This document shows, piece by piece, positions 11,356 through 24,402 of a stretch of DNA of 64,000 nt. Numbering within the stretch: the first letter of the stretch is position 1; each line of letters starts with the position of its first letter. The notes beneath the pieces are model-generated. The model was given only the letters and a program-made list of their open reading frames with translations, had not been told where the DNA came from and made no database searches. Source of the stretch: Stramonita haemastoma (taxonomy: Eukaryota; Mollusca; Gastropoda; Neogastropoda; Muricidae); NCBI GenBank assembly GCA_030674155.1, contig CM060317.1, forward strand, positions 89,985,537 to 90,049,536. Reading direction: 5' to 3'. Made by a program: the position numbers and the translations under genes.

Positions 11356-12298
11356 TTTCCCATCATATCCTCTGTCAAATTCCACAGATAATCTCCATCC
11401 GCTGTCACAGAGGTGACGTGTCGTCACATGTCCCTGATCGTGTGTCAGATGCCGGGGGTATCTCACACATCTCTGACCTCTGCCAGAGAATACAGCAATG
11501 CATATCTCTGTGTCAGATTCTCCGCACCATCAGATCTGATGCCGGCACACTAACAAGAATCAGGGGCTGGTGGCTTTCACAGTCTCCTGCACTGATATTC
11601 CAGTGTGGAGGTCCTTTAGTGCATTGGAAGTCATGACCATGTTTCTGAGGGACTGTTTAGCAGCAACTGCCACATTCGTAAGAACAAAATTTACAACTTG
11701 TCATTTGCTTAAAAAATAAACAACAAAACAACGTTTGGTTTATATTAGTTTGAAACAAACAGAAAACACCAAGAAACACTGACAACAGAAAAGAATAGAA
11801 AAAAACAGACAAAACAAGATAAAACAACCAACCAAAATGTGTTGTCTGAATTAGCAATAAAAAAGTTGAAACAAGGAAGAGCAGGTGGAATATTTTCAGT
11901 CCGAAAAGTATGAGGCATGGGTGGTGATTTGACTGATACCACTCTTAAACAGATCTTTGATCTCTGTCTCATAGAAATGGTGTGAGTATTATTTTGAACT
12001 CTTTATTTTACATTCTATCAAAACAATAAAATCAATATACATTCTACTTAGTCAGAGCTTAAAGAAATGCGTCGAATCTATTGGGAGGTGTCAAATTCAC
12101 AAAAAGATTTAGAGAAAAATGTTTGTTCCAAAGACAGCAACTTCTAGCCATAGTTTTCGGTCATTTCGACTTCATAGCTTACAAATACCACCTGTCAAAT
12201 GTAAAAACTGAACATTAATTTTCATACTTATTCAAGCTAACCATAAACGTTTGGATTCTTGTTATTTCTTCAGTTTAAGGTCTGTTTACTTCTGGTGA
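11356..12298. other. gene-free sequence
   Basis: Mostly non-repetitive. At about 11410-11427 'gtgacgtgtcgtcac' is an inverted repeat with 6-bp arms resembling a CRE/ATF site. The rest is A-rich and shows no exon or repeat copy. Confidence 0.4.
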
Positions 12299-12416
12299 GG
12301 GGACGGGGTAGCTCAGTGGTCAGAGTGCCCGCTTTCCCCCAGCCAGTGTTAAACAGCGTCGAGCGTGGTTACAAATTGGATGGGTGACCGTTTGCGCGCC
12401 TTGGCTTCAGTACAGT
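12299..12416 (+). mobile_element. S4 SINE, 5' half: tRNA A-box region fused to 5S rRNA internal promoter
   Basis: 'gggtagctcagtggtcagag' matches the 5' half of a tRNA, including its A box. After a C-run the sequence continues 'ttaaacagcgtcgagcgtgg', 'ttggatgggtgaccg', which aligns with the 3' half of 5S rRNA (its A box, intermediate element and C box). The copy stops at 'ttcagtacagt', where an insertion begins. The remainder resumes at 13253. The minus-strand copy at 51.6-51.9 kb shows the uninterrupted order. Confidence 0.75.
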
Positions 12417-13252
<836 letters not shown>

Positions 13253-13432
13253 CCCCAGTTCCCCCAGCTGTAAATGGGTGCCTGCCCTCTTTAGGATCAG
13301 GGAAGGTAAAGCAGCGAGGGAGAAGAGATGGGTGCCGCCCTCAACATGCTGGCCCGTAGAGAAGCTGAGGTCTCCGACGCCTTGCTCCCTTACGACCGCA
13401 CAGGTTATGGGACACCTTTACTTTTATCTTAC
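13253..13432 (+). mobile_element. S4 SINE, 3' half
   Basis: Continues S4 after the nested insertion: 'agctgtaaatgggtgcctgc', 'cctctttaggatcagggaag', 'gccctcaacatgctgg', 'agagaagctgaggtctc', 'ttatgggacacctttactt'. The same order is found at 45.1, 51.7 and 55.4 kb. Confidence 0.8.
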
Positions 13433-13574
13433 CTTTACATCTGGTGATTTTAGAATGGATTCTTGTTGTGTTAAGATTGCGTAAAATAATGTCTGATTTT
13501 CTTACACAAACTGTACCCTTAGCTTTCTTTTCCCTTTGAAGCAAAACAGCATCTTGTATGCACTCAGAGGTCTG

Positions 13575-13880
13575 AGTATCTGATCTTCTTCTCCTGCAAA
13601 TGCTCACACAGCATCATATCGGTGGCATGGCTGAAAAAGCGTTATGCTGCCATTAAGCGCCTGACATGTCAGGCCCAGCACAGCCCACTTTAGCATAGGA
13701 GAGAATCATCTTTTAGGTTCCTCTGGAAAAAAAGGCAGGAGAATTGACCATGAATGTAGAAAATAGACAAGAAGAGGGTGGCAAGAGGAAAACAAACAAG
13801 GCAGAAAGAAAGAGAGGGGAAGAAAAGAGGGAATTCCTAGCACAGAATGTCCAGGATGTGGGGATGTTACTCATATGTAC
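13575..13880 (+). repeat. R5 dispersed repeat with 16-bp palindrome
   Basis: The longest R5 copy. At 13659-13674 it has the perfect palindrome GCCTGACATGTCAGGC, followed by the 'aaaaaggcagg', 'gaattcctagcacagaatg' body. It ends near 'gtacaggcccctgac'. Confidence 0.75.
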
Positions 13881-13924
13881 AGGCCCCTGACATCCCCATG
13901 GGGGAGTATCTGATCTTATCACTC

Positions 13925-14113
13925 AGTCACTGCGCTTTTTTTGCATCCAGTCCCCGTGTGTATGCAGCTTTTGTAAATCGTATCATCTGTTCCCATCGGC
14001 ACACGATGGCCTACTCTTACGAAAAGCGGAACAGGATTTAATGTGTGCGCAAGAGGTTCTGCGTGCGTTGGCACATGGGGCCTCGGTTTAAAATCTCATC
14101 CGAAGAGATAGCC
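13925..14113 (-). mobile_element. S1 SINE, lacks head
   Basis: The minus strand reads the core 'cgcacgcagaacctcttgcg', 'ttccgcttttcgtaagagta', 'catcgtgtgcc', 'ggggactggatg'. The tRNA-like head is missing; R7 sequence follows at 14130. Confidence 0.8.
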
Positions 14114-14129
14114 TTATTAGACAATGGGG

Positions 14130-14400
14130 CAGAAGAAAATGGGTGGGCAGCCAAAAAAAAAGATGGGTGGCATAAGGGTGAGGAGGTCTTTTGTTCATGA
14201 ATCAGTTGTTAGCCTTAGTTTTGGGAATGACCAGGGCGAAAGAGTGAAGTGTTTGCTGACCACCAGAAGGGTAAAGCCTATGTGGAAGGGAGCACCATTG
14301 AAACAGGCACGTTCATTAGCTCCTGTTTGGGAGGGAGGGCATTGCTTGTGCCTGGATACAATATCAGAGGGGAGGGGAGGGAGGTTGACTGACAATCCTG
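14130..14400 (+). repeat. R7 dispersed repeat, diverged copy
   Basis: Shares 'gagtgaagtgtttgctgacc', 'accag', 'aggcacgttcat', 'gcattgcttgtgcctggata' with the two identical R7 copies, but with many substitutions and indels. Confidence 0.75.
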
Positions 14401-14485
14401 GCCAATGAGACTAGACAAGCAGAGAGATAGAAAGATACCTGCAGCAGAAAGATACCTGCAGCAAGGGTAGACTCAGCCCAGCTCA

Positions 14486-14632
14486 CAATACATCTTTGCA
14501 AGCATGTATGTGTGTGTGTGTGTGTGTGTGTGCGTGGCGCGGCGCGCGTGCGTGCATGCAGGCGTTCACAACACACACACACACATGAACACCCGTGCAT
14601 GCACGCACGCACGCACACACACATGTTTGCAA
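14486..14632. repeat. GT/AC foldback (inverted repeat)
   Basis: 'tttgcaagcatgtatgtgtg' at the left is matched by the reverse complement of 'cacacatgtttgcaag' at the right (to 14632). The long GT and AC runs between them extend the possible stem. A GC-rich CGCG/CATGCA centre could form the loop. Confidence 0.6.
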
Positions 14633-14639
14633 GAGGAGA

Positions 14640-15056
14640 TCCTTTTGATACCTTATTCTAACGTTACACTCATTTCCCTTCCTTTTAACGTGCCTATACC
14701 TCTCTGTTACTCCAGGTCGTAAGGCAAACATGAGGTATAGACCAAGGCCCCTGGTCTCAACTGTACTGTGCCAATGCATGCCACAGTGAAGTTTGCCAAC
14801 ACACAACAGCAAGGATGAAAACAGTTTCCCCTTAGTGTCTGGTTTCAGGCTTGGTTGAGAAAAGGCTCTGCAAGAGATTTGTTCCCCTTCCTCCCCAACT
14901 GTGTCTTTGACTGTGACTCCATTTGTGGTGAAAGAGTATTATGTATAGTGGACAAGCAGTACACTTTTTTTGGTTTTGAGCATATTTGATTAAGACAATC
15001 TGTTTGGATCAATAAACTGTTGGTAGTCTTAGTGTCTGGGTGTTGTTGGTTTTTAC

Positions 15057-15059
<3 letters not shown>
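14640..15059. other. gene-free sequence
   Basis: Unique sequence with no recognised exon, SINE or LINE match. Confidence 0.4.

Positions 15060-15138
<79 letters not shown>
15060..15138. repeat. (GT)n microsatellite
   Basis: 79 bp of uninterrupted GT, directly 5' of an R8 copy. Confidence 0.97.
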
Positions 15139-15139
<1 letters not shown>

Positions 15140-15146
15140 GTTTTAG

Positions 15147-15405
15147 AACCCTCCACACCTTATGTACCTGCCATTGTCAGAACCATCACTGAACTTGTCA
15201 ATCAAAGCAGGGGCTATGAACCCCATTCACGAACAGACAGCTCACTCCATTTCTTCTCTCCTGCACTCATGACCGGCTAAAGGAGAGGTTCCCAGGGGAA
15301 CCATGGAAGGGCAGTTAACTATGATAGGCTCAGTTTAACCAGAGTGACTGTCCCTATTTCCCTGATCACCAGACAGCCGTCAGTCAGTGATGGTGGAGAA
15401 TGGGT
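15147..15405 (+). repeat. R8 dispersed repeat
   Basis: Very close to 20545-20812: 'cagctcactccatttcttct', 'ggctaaaggagaggttccca', 'accatggaagggcagttaac', 'agagtgactgtccctatttc', 'ctgatcaccagac'. No shared reading frame, no recognisable head. Confidence 0.8.
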
Positions 15406-15459
15406 GCATCTACAAGCTTACTGTCTAATGAAATAGTTAGTGAGAATATGGTAAATTAC

Positions 15460-15461
<2 letters not shown>

Positions 15462-15491
<30 letters not shown>

Positions 15492-15510
15492 GGGGGAAGG
15501 GGCGCTGTGT

Positions 15511-15553
<43 letters not shown>

Positions 15554-15568
15554 TGTGTGTGTGTGTGA
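15462..15568. repeat. (GT)n with G-run
   Basis: GT dinucleotides interrupted by a G-run at about 15475-15496 and then a further GT array. The G-run has quadruplex potential. Confidence 0.95.
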
Positions 15569-15945
15569 AGCATTTTGGTTAAGTGTTTTCTTATTCTGAA
15601 AAGGGATTGAGATTTTGGGTTTTATCTTCAACTGTTCAATCAGTACTGCTTTCTCTTAACCTAAGTGTCTTCACTTACTTTTCTTTTCCTTTTTAAATTT
15701 TTTTTCTTCTTCTTCTTTTTTGTGTGTACAAAAGTGTGTTTTAAGAATACTCACTATCCTACAAGCATTTCAGTCCATCTCATGTTCCTAAACACTTTTT
15801 AGAAAAGTATTTTTTAAACTACATAAATTATGAAAATAAAAGTATTTGCTTTGAGGTAGATTTGTCCACTTCACTGAGGTTAGTGACTTTTGAAGAGATG
15901 ATAATTTGTCTGTAATGGTTGTTTAAAAAAATCTATCCATCCCAG

Positions 15946-16026
15946 AAGATGCAATGCGGCTACCTTTATGGTGGGCAAAAACGATCCCATACGCAAACCT
16001 CACCCACCATTGATGAACCTTGGAGT
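15946..16026 (+). repeat. S3 SINE tail
   Basis: 'atgcaatgcggctaccttta', 'ggtgggcaaaaacgatccca', 'accattgatgaaccttgga'. Confidence 0.8.
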
Positions 16027-16214
16027 GTAGCCACAGAAACTGGGAAAATGTATGAGCTAAATGAAGCATCATTGATGTCTGAATATGTTATTACACACAG
16101 GTGAACAAAGGCTGTTTTGAATACATGAAAATGCATGACTTTCAGAAGAAATATTTACCAAATAAACCAAGATAGTTGTAGTAACAAAAGTAAGATTGAA
16201 TCATTTCTTGATCA

Positions 16215-16570
16215 CAAAATTGTCCTCTCTGTGAAAGGACAATGTGTTCCATGGGCTCTCATGAGAATTCCTCCATTCTTGGGTCACGTTTCATTGCTCT
16301 TTGTGTGAGGGTCAGAGCCAACATGTTGTGCTCACCGCTTCCTCTTGTTTGCTCTTTGAGTGGGGTTCTGCTCTGTGCTGTCTATCTGTTTGCCCATCAG
16401 TGCATTCAATACTGGCCTCGCTCTCTGCCTCTCTCTGCCTGGCCAGCAGCAGCAGCAGCACGTTTTACAGTTAAACACATGATGGGCGGAGGTCTGATTC
16501 TCTGTGTGCAGACATGCGATCAGACATCCAGTGTTTGTTCTGTGCATTTGCAGTGGTGTGAATGATCTTT
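16215..16570 (+). repeat. R6 dispersed repeat, copy 2
   Basis: 'aatgtgttccatgggctctc', 'ggtcacgttt', 'gctcaccgcttcctcttgtt', 'tgcattcaatactgg' align in order with the copies at 5.6 and 19.5 kb. A (CAG)n interruption lies at 16446-16460. Confidence 0.65.
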
Positions 16571-17054
16571 AAGTGCTGGTCATGGCTTTGTTTTTCTCTC
16601 TTTTCTCATGCATTATGAGGTTGAGTGTTGAACATCTTATGTTTGTTCTTTCTATCAATTTTTTATGAATAAAAAAATATTGAAATGTGTTGACACGTAG
16701 TAATGACACCTGACAAGCTTTTATTCTTAAGAGATTGGATGCAAAGCAGACGGATTTTATTTCAAGCACCCAGCAGCAAACAAAACATCATCAAACTGCT
16801 TCTTCAAGGACTTTGATTGATTGCATTAGGCAGGGGTGGGGAATGGAGCTGGACAAGGCTGGGTCAGGGTTGTTGATGCTGGCTGCTGCTGCACTGTTCT
16901 CTCCTGATGGAATAGGGAACCTGGCTGAAAGGATGGAAACATTGTAATCAATAATAATTATTGTCTGTGTGCTCTGACTTCTGGTGAAAGAATAGGAGAA
17001 ATAAACTGTAGTCAAGAGTTAATGACAAGGGGGAAGAATGTGTAAATGTGGACG

Positions 17055-17055
<1 letters not shown>
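16571..17055. other. gene-free sequence
   Basis: AT-rich unique sequence. No recognised element. Confidence 0.4.
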
Positions 17056-17898
<843 letters not shown>

Positions 17899-17899
17899 A

Positions 17900-18165
17900 C
17901 ATGCTTGAGAAACTAAAGAGTAGTGAAAGTAGGCGGGTGGCAAAAACGGTGAGTGGCAAAGAGGTCAAAAAGGTCTTTGGTGAATCAGCCCGTGGCCTTA
18001 GCTCAGGGTGTACAGGCAGAAGAGTGAAGTGTTTGCTGACCACCAGCAGGCTACATACACTGTTGGAGGAGCAGCATTGAGGCAGGCACGTTCATACACT
18101 GAACTAATATTGAGCCAGGCATTGCGTGTGCCTGGATAATCGGGAGGAAGGGCGGGTTAACAGAT
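17900..18165 (+). repeat. R7 dispersed repeat, copy 2
   Basis: 17993-18163 is identical to 4283-4453. It lacks the 'tcccggccaatgttgct' segment that follows the identical block in copy 1, then similarity resumes at 'atttgaagaca'. Confidence 0.85.
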
Positions 18166-18423
18166 ATTTGAAGACATACATGCAACAAGGGTAAAACTTG
18201 CTCACACACACACGACATTGTCATCTTGCATTGAAATCAAAGATCAAGAGAAATCAGTATAAAAGGAGATGACCAAATCATACAAAAGCTGCTATTCATT
18301 TAATTATCTAATCATTTTTAGATATTGTGCTTGGAACTCATAAATACGTACAGAGGGTTTTCTAAATTGTATTCCCAAGATAAGTAGAAGAAGGAGGTAA
18401 TCTCCCTCTCTCTCTACTATAAC

Positions 18424-18598
18424 GCACGCAGGACACCTTGCGCACACGTTAAATCCTGTTCCGCTTTTCGTAAGAGTAGGCCATCGTGTGCCGGTGGGAA
18501 CAGATGACATTTACAAAACTGCATACACACGGGGACTGGATGAAAAAAAGCACAAGAGTGCTTATTCCATTATCCTTGATATAAAAGAATAAATCAAT
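18424..18598 (+). mobile_element. S1 SINE, 5'-truncated
   Basis: Starts at 'aacgcacgcagga' after a CT run and covers the core ('cttttcgtaagagtaggcca', 'gtgtgccggtgggaacagat', 'catacacacggggactggat') and the 3' end 'tgcttattccattatccttg' with an A/T-rich tail. Confidence 0.85.
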
Positions 18599-18631
18599 CA
18601 AAATCTCTCTCTGTCTCTGTGTCTCTGTGTT

Positions 18632-18632
18632 G

Positions 18633-18713
<81 letters not shown>

Positions 18714-18725
18714 ATATATATATAG

Positions 18726-18770
<45 letters not shown>

Positions 18771-18800
18771 GTGCTGTGTGTGTACACAATAAGCCTCTAT

Positions 18801-18857
<57 letters not shown>

Positions 18858-18895
18858 TGTGTGTGTGTGTGCTCGCGCCCGCGCGTGCGCGCGTG
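18632..18895. repeat. (TA)n and (GT)n microsatellites
   Basis: TA from 18632 to 18724 with single-base slips, GT from 18725 to 18780, a second GT run from 18801 to 18847, then mixed GA/GT and a CGCG-rich end (18871-18895). Confidence 0.95.
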
Positions 18896-18944
18896 TGAGT
18901 GCTTTCGAATTTGCTAGAATTATTCATTGTCATTGGTTGCTTGT

Positions 18945-19032
18945 TTGTTGTGAGGGTCGAGTGCAAGGGCTTTGATTTGTTTTTACAAGATATAGCGCTA
19001 TATAAATTCCATGTATTATTATTATTATTACA
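18945..19032 (+). mobile_element. retroposon 3' end with (TTA)n tail
   Basis: 'gagtgcaagggctttgattt', 'acaagatatagcgctatata', 'aattccatg' followed by (TTA)n. The 'agcgctatataaat' plus trinucleotide tail is the usual form of CR1/L2-type LINE and dependent SINE 3' ends in animals. Confidence 0.55.
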
Positions 19033-19177
19033 TGGTGATGGAACATTTTGCTACAATAATTTTTCTGCTTTAGTGTGTGGTTTTTTTCATTACTGTTTTT
19101 TTTTTCTGTGCCATAAGCACCAATTTAGGTATTTTGCTTGGTTGGTTGGTTTGGGATTTTTCCATTCTTCAACCAAA

Positions 19178-19261
19178 GCTCCATGGTTCACCTATGATGA
19201 GATTTGTCATATGCAATCGTTTTTACCCACCATTAAGGTAGCCACATTTTAACTTCAGAGA
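19178..19261 (-). repeat. S3 SINE tail
   Basis: The reverse complement reads 'ctgaagttaaaatgtggcta', 'ccttaatggtgggtaaaaac', 'gattgcatatgac', 'ggtgaaccatggagct'. Confidence 0.75.
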
Positions 19262-19489
19262 ACAGATTCCTCTGATTTTTGTTCTGTCTTAGGCATTGCA
19301 AGGATGGCCTATATACGGCACAGACACTTTCATGTGTTCCTTTTCTCTGAATACGTTTCTTTGGAACATGCATTTTAACTGCACAAGCTCTGCATTTCAA
19401 GAGTGATTGTTATCAACTATCCACATTTACAGTGGAAAAAACGTTATCCAAGTAAGGGGCATATTACTTTCTTTATCTTAAATCTTTCT

Positions 19490-19815
19490 CCGTGTGAATC
19501 ACCAATGTGTTGTGTGCACACTCTCAAGATTTTTCCATTCTTGTGTCACGTCTGATTGTTTTCTGGGTGATGATGAAAACCAACACTTGCTGCTCACCTC
19601 TTTCTCTTGTTTGCCATTAGATGGACACTCTCCTTACCTGCTCTCTGTCTGCTTACAGGTGAAGGCTGTCAACACTTGTCTCTCCGCCCCAGTGGCACGT
19701 TTTTACATCATTTAAATGCACACTGGGGGGATTTTCCACGGCTGAAATGGGATAAGGTATCCAGCATATTGTTCAGTGTATTTGTAGTGGTGGGATTGAT
19801 CTCTGAGACCTGATC
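19490..19815 (+). repeat. R6 dispersed repeat, copy 3
   Basis: 'tgctgctcacctctttctct', 'tgtttgccattagatgga', 'tcaacacttgtctctccgcc', 'ccagtggcacgt', 'tgtagtggtgggattgatct'. The last string also occurs, diverged, at the end of copy 2. Confidence 0.7.
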
Positions 19816-20540
19816 GCAAGTTTTCTGTGTTTTTTGTTTTGTTTGTTCTTTGGCTGTTGTGTTTGGGGTTTGGGGGATTTCTTGCTTTGGTTTGAGTTTT
19901 CTTTCTTTTTATTCATATTTGATGGATGAAGTTTGGAGGCCAGGACTTCTTTCCTTTTCAGTTTGTTATTGTTGTTGTTGTTGTCTTTCTAGTATTACAG
20001 TTAGATTCTCTTAAGGAGAAACGGTTTTTTCCTTTTAGGCAATGATTTCCCAGAAGTAAAAGCAACAGTTTTGCAGACAACGATGCAATACTGACACTGG
20101 AGGAGTTTGGTGTTTTGTTGTTTTTTTAACCGAATTATGTACCTTGGTCCAATGAAGCTGCAGCGCAACTAATGTACATAGTGTCCTTTGGAATCTGACT
20201 GGTCACGTTAGAATCGTGTGAAAAACGGAGAGAAAAGGGGAATCCAGATAGGTTAACACTTGCTACTGCACTTATTCCCTCCTGCCAAAAAAGTGAATTA
20301 GGTATGGACAGACACTGTGCTCAGTTGTAGTCTATAGCATTTTAGAGTAGTGTAATGTAATGCATCATATTGTATTGTATTGTATGGTATGGTATGTTAT
20401 CATATTGTACTGTGTTGTATGTATTGCATTGTACTGTATTGAATACCACTTTGAGTAAACATGATTTAAACCAAACATACTTACAATTATTTTTGTCTGT
20501 TCATGTCTATTGATCTTAGAAACCACCATCACTGGACGTT
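19816..20540. other. gene-free sequence with (TATTG)n-like array
   Basis: T/G-rich unique sequence. At about 20348-20445 there is a degenerate array of TATTG/TATGG pentamers. No exon recognised. Confidence 0.45.
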
Positions 20541-20544
20541 CTAT

Positions 20545-20812
20545 AGCCCTCTACGCCTTATGTAGCTACTCTGCTTCTACTGGTAACTTAACTGGCCAGT
20601 CAAGGCAGGGGCCATGAACCACCATTACCAATCAGACAGCTCACTCCATTTCTTCTTTCCTGCACTCCTCTCACCGGCTAAAGGAGAGGTTCCCAGGGGA
20701 ACCATGGAAGGGCAGTTAACTCTGATAGGCTGTGTTCAGCAGAGTGACTGTCCCTATTTCCCTGATCACCAGACGGTGATGGCGGAGACTGGGTGCAGGG
20801 TACAACACAGAT
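20545..20812 (+). repeat. R8 dispersed repeat
   Basis: Closest relative of 15147-15405: 'gacagctcactccatttctt', 'ggctaaaggagaggttccca', 'accatggaagggcagttaac', 'gtgactgtccctatttccct'. It ends just before a long GA tract. Confidence 0.8.
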
Positions 20813-20827
20813 CAGGCAGTGTGTTGG

Positions 20828-20829
20828 GG

Positions 20830-20886
<57 letters not shown>

Positions 20887-20997
20887 GAGGAGAGGGGGGG
20901 GGGGAGAGAGAGAGAGAGAGAGGGAGGAGAGAGAGAGGAGAGAGAGGAGAGAGGAGAGAGAGGAGAGGAGAGAGAGAGAGGGAGAGAGAGAGAGAGG

Positions 20998-21061
<64 letters not shown>

Positions 21062-21123
21062 GAGAGAGAGAGGAGAGAGGAGAGGGAGGAGGAGAGAGAG
21101 AGAGAGAGGGAGAGGGAGGGAGG

Positions 21124-21165
<42 letters not shown>

Positions 21166-21180
21166 GAGGGAGAGACAGAG
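20828..21180. repeat. long purine tract, (GA)n/(GGA)n
   Basis: About 350 bp almost wholly of purines on the plus strand, mirror-like, so triplex (H-DNA) formation is possible. Long Arg-Glu and Leu-Ser frames here are artefacts. Confidence 0.97.
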
Positions 21181-21479
21181 AATGAATGAATGAATGAAAC
21201 ATTTTTATTGAGGGAAAAGATTAAGCACAATGGTGGCTTGTTTTCATCCAGCCCTCTTTAAAAAAAAAAAAAAAAGTGAATCGATCAACCAATCAATCCA
21301 AATGCATAATTCAAGTATAAAGCTATGAAAATCAAAATTTGGTGAATAAATCAACCAATCGTATGATTTGAGCATAAAGCTATAACATTTGAAAAGAGAG
21401 AGAGGGAGGGAGTGAGAGGAATAAGTTGCGGGCTGTTATTATCTTTTTCAGCTCCTGAAGAGGGTAAGAAGAAATGGAC

Positions 21480-22190
<711 letters not shown>

Positions 22191-22263
22191 ACATAATACT
22201 TACACATGATTGAAATTACATGATACTAGTTATTAATGGTGTTGCAAATTGAAATCAATTTCA

Positions 22264-24104
22264 TCAAAATAGTGATATATTGTCCATAAGATGTACGTGA
22301 TAAACTTTTTTAAAAACAGAAACACTGCAAGCTTTGTGAAGGTTGAGGGTTGATATCTCATTCCATAGTGTACCACCAGAATATGTGAGAGTGGATTTAA
22401 ATAAGTCAATTCTTGGAAGTGGCACCATTATCTTATTGGCATGACGATTGACATTGATTGTGAATCTGTTTTGAAGCAAGGGGGGAGCTAAACCGGACAT
22501 GATTTTATACATAAACACTGCCTTATTATGCTTAAGCTTGGATCTTAATGGAAGAATGTCAAGTGCTTTATAGTCAGAAATGGTTAATGATGAAGATTTT
22601 AAGAGAACAAGTTTTAGAGCTCGTCTATGCACACTGAACAATGGCTTGAGAACATTTGCGCTAGCCGAATCCCAAATCGTTGAAGCATAACTCATATGGG
22701 ATATAATATATGCATTGAAAAACATTTTCCTAGCGTTTAGGTCTAAGAAATGCTTTATTTTAGATAACTGGTGTACACATTTTGATACTTTTTTGCATAA
22801 TGCAGAGATGTGGTACATCCAAGAAAGGTTATTGTCAATTGTAATTCCAAGAATTTTATGATGGTCTACTTCATCAATTTTGTTGTTATTAATATAGATA
22901 GCCGTAGAATTGTTTGAAAGATTTTGTCGCTTTTGTCGAGTTGTTATAATTAAGTACTTAGTTTTTTTGGGATGAAGACTCATATGATTTAGCTCTGACC
23001 ATCGAAGCAGGCAGTGAATACTTTCTTGCAGAGCAGATGTAACTTCATTCAATTGAGAATGATTGGTATGGATAGTTGTATCATCTGCAAATAACTCGCA
23101 CTGTGTGTTTAGAGATAAGGGTAAGTCATTTATATATATATAGAAAAAAGAATAGGCCCTAGAACAGATCCCTGGGGGACGCCATAGTTATTGGATAGTA
23201 CTGCCGATGTCTTACCTTTATCAGAAACGACTTGTTTTCTTTCAGAAAGAAATGATGACATGAGTTTGACAGTACTATCTGACAGACCATAGATTTTAAG
23301 TTTTTTTAGTAACAGAGTGTGGTCAATCACATCGAACGCCTTAGCAAAGTCTACTATAATAACTCCGGTGATTTTGTTATTATTGATATTAGTAAGCCAT
23401 TGATCAACTAAGCTTGTCAAAGCAGTTTGGCAGGAATGGTTAGCTCTGAAACCAGATTGATTGGGATGTAACAAATTATATCGGTTTAAGTGATGGAGAA
23501 TATGTTTATTGATGTGATTCTCTAAAGGTTTTGATAATATGGATAGAATAGAGATTGGTCTATAATTGTAGGGATCTGAACGGTCACCAGATTTAAAGAT
23601 AGGTATAACTTTGGCAGTTTTAAAAGCTTTAGGAATGGTGTTAGCAGAAATGCATAAATTATAAATGTATGTAAGAGATTCTGCGATAACGGGGGCAGCT
23701 ATTTTTAGAATTTTACCATCAATGCCATCAAGACCTTTCGTATTTGTCTGTTTCAAATGAGTAAGGGAATTGCAAACATCATTAATACACATAAGAGGGA
23801 TATCTAAATTTGATAAAATGATTTTAGATCTACAGTAATGTTTTAATGTTTCAAGCTTGTTAAGATGTGATCTGTCTATTGGTACTGTAGAAGAGGAAAT
23901 ATTGCAGAAATGGGCATTAATATCATTAACGGATATATCTTTGAGCGATGAACTTTGAGATGTTACATTTTTATTTGTCAAATAGTTAATTGCTTTCCAA
24001 ACAGATTTATTGTCTGACTTAGAGTATACTAGCTGTTGGAAGTACTTTTTTTTACTTAAGCGTTTCATATTGTTTACTATATTTCGCTGTTCTTTATATT
24101 CAAG
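22264..24104 (-). pseudogene. LINE reverse transcriptase, frameshifted
   Basis: Upstream part (24104-23130) carries the RT finger/palm motifs: LHPNQSGFRANHSCQTAL, then motif A IIVDFAKAFDVIDHTLL, then YGVPQGSVLGPILFSIYI (motif B). At 23130-23142 a run of TA units carries one unit too many, which puts a stop straight after SIYI. The frame shifted by two bases then continues NDLPLSLN... and FADDT (motif C, catalytic Asp pair, 23080-23091) through the thumb region (HHKILGITIDNNLSW, SHMSYASTIWDS) to the stop near 22264. Everything needed for the polymerase core is present but split. There is no endonuclease or gag-like ORF. Confidence 0.85.
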
Positions 24105-24106
24105 AG

Positions 24107-24190
<84 letters not shown>

Positions 24191-24293
24191 GGAGGGAGGG
24201 AGGGAGGGAGAGAGAGAGAGGGAGAGAGAGGGAGAGAGAGAGGGGAGAGAGAGAGAGAGGGAGAGAGAGAGGGGGAGAGAGAGAGGGAGAGAG
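24105..24293. repeat. (GA)n/(GGGA)n microsatellite
   Basis: About 190 bp purine tract at the 5' break of the LINE. Confidence 0.97.
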
Positions 24294-24324
24294 TTTTAAT
24301 ACTTATTTCCTATTCTTTTTATAG

Positions 24325-24402
24325 CTTTTCCTTCTTCTCCTTCTTCTCCTTCTTCTCCTTCTTCTCCTTCTTCTTCTTCTTCTTCTTCTTCTTCTTCTTC
24401 GT
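24325..24402. repeat. (CTTCTC)n and (TTC)n
   Basis: TTC-based array starting with six-base CTTCTC units and becoming plain TTC. Confidence 0.95.

Noticed and set aside
12340..12395. 5S rRNA gene
   Set aside because: Only the 3' half of 5S is represented, it is joined to a tRNA-like start, and four copies share a non-5S body. It is a SINE head.
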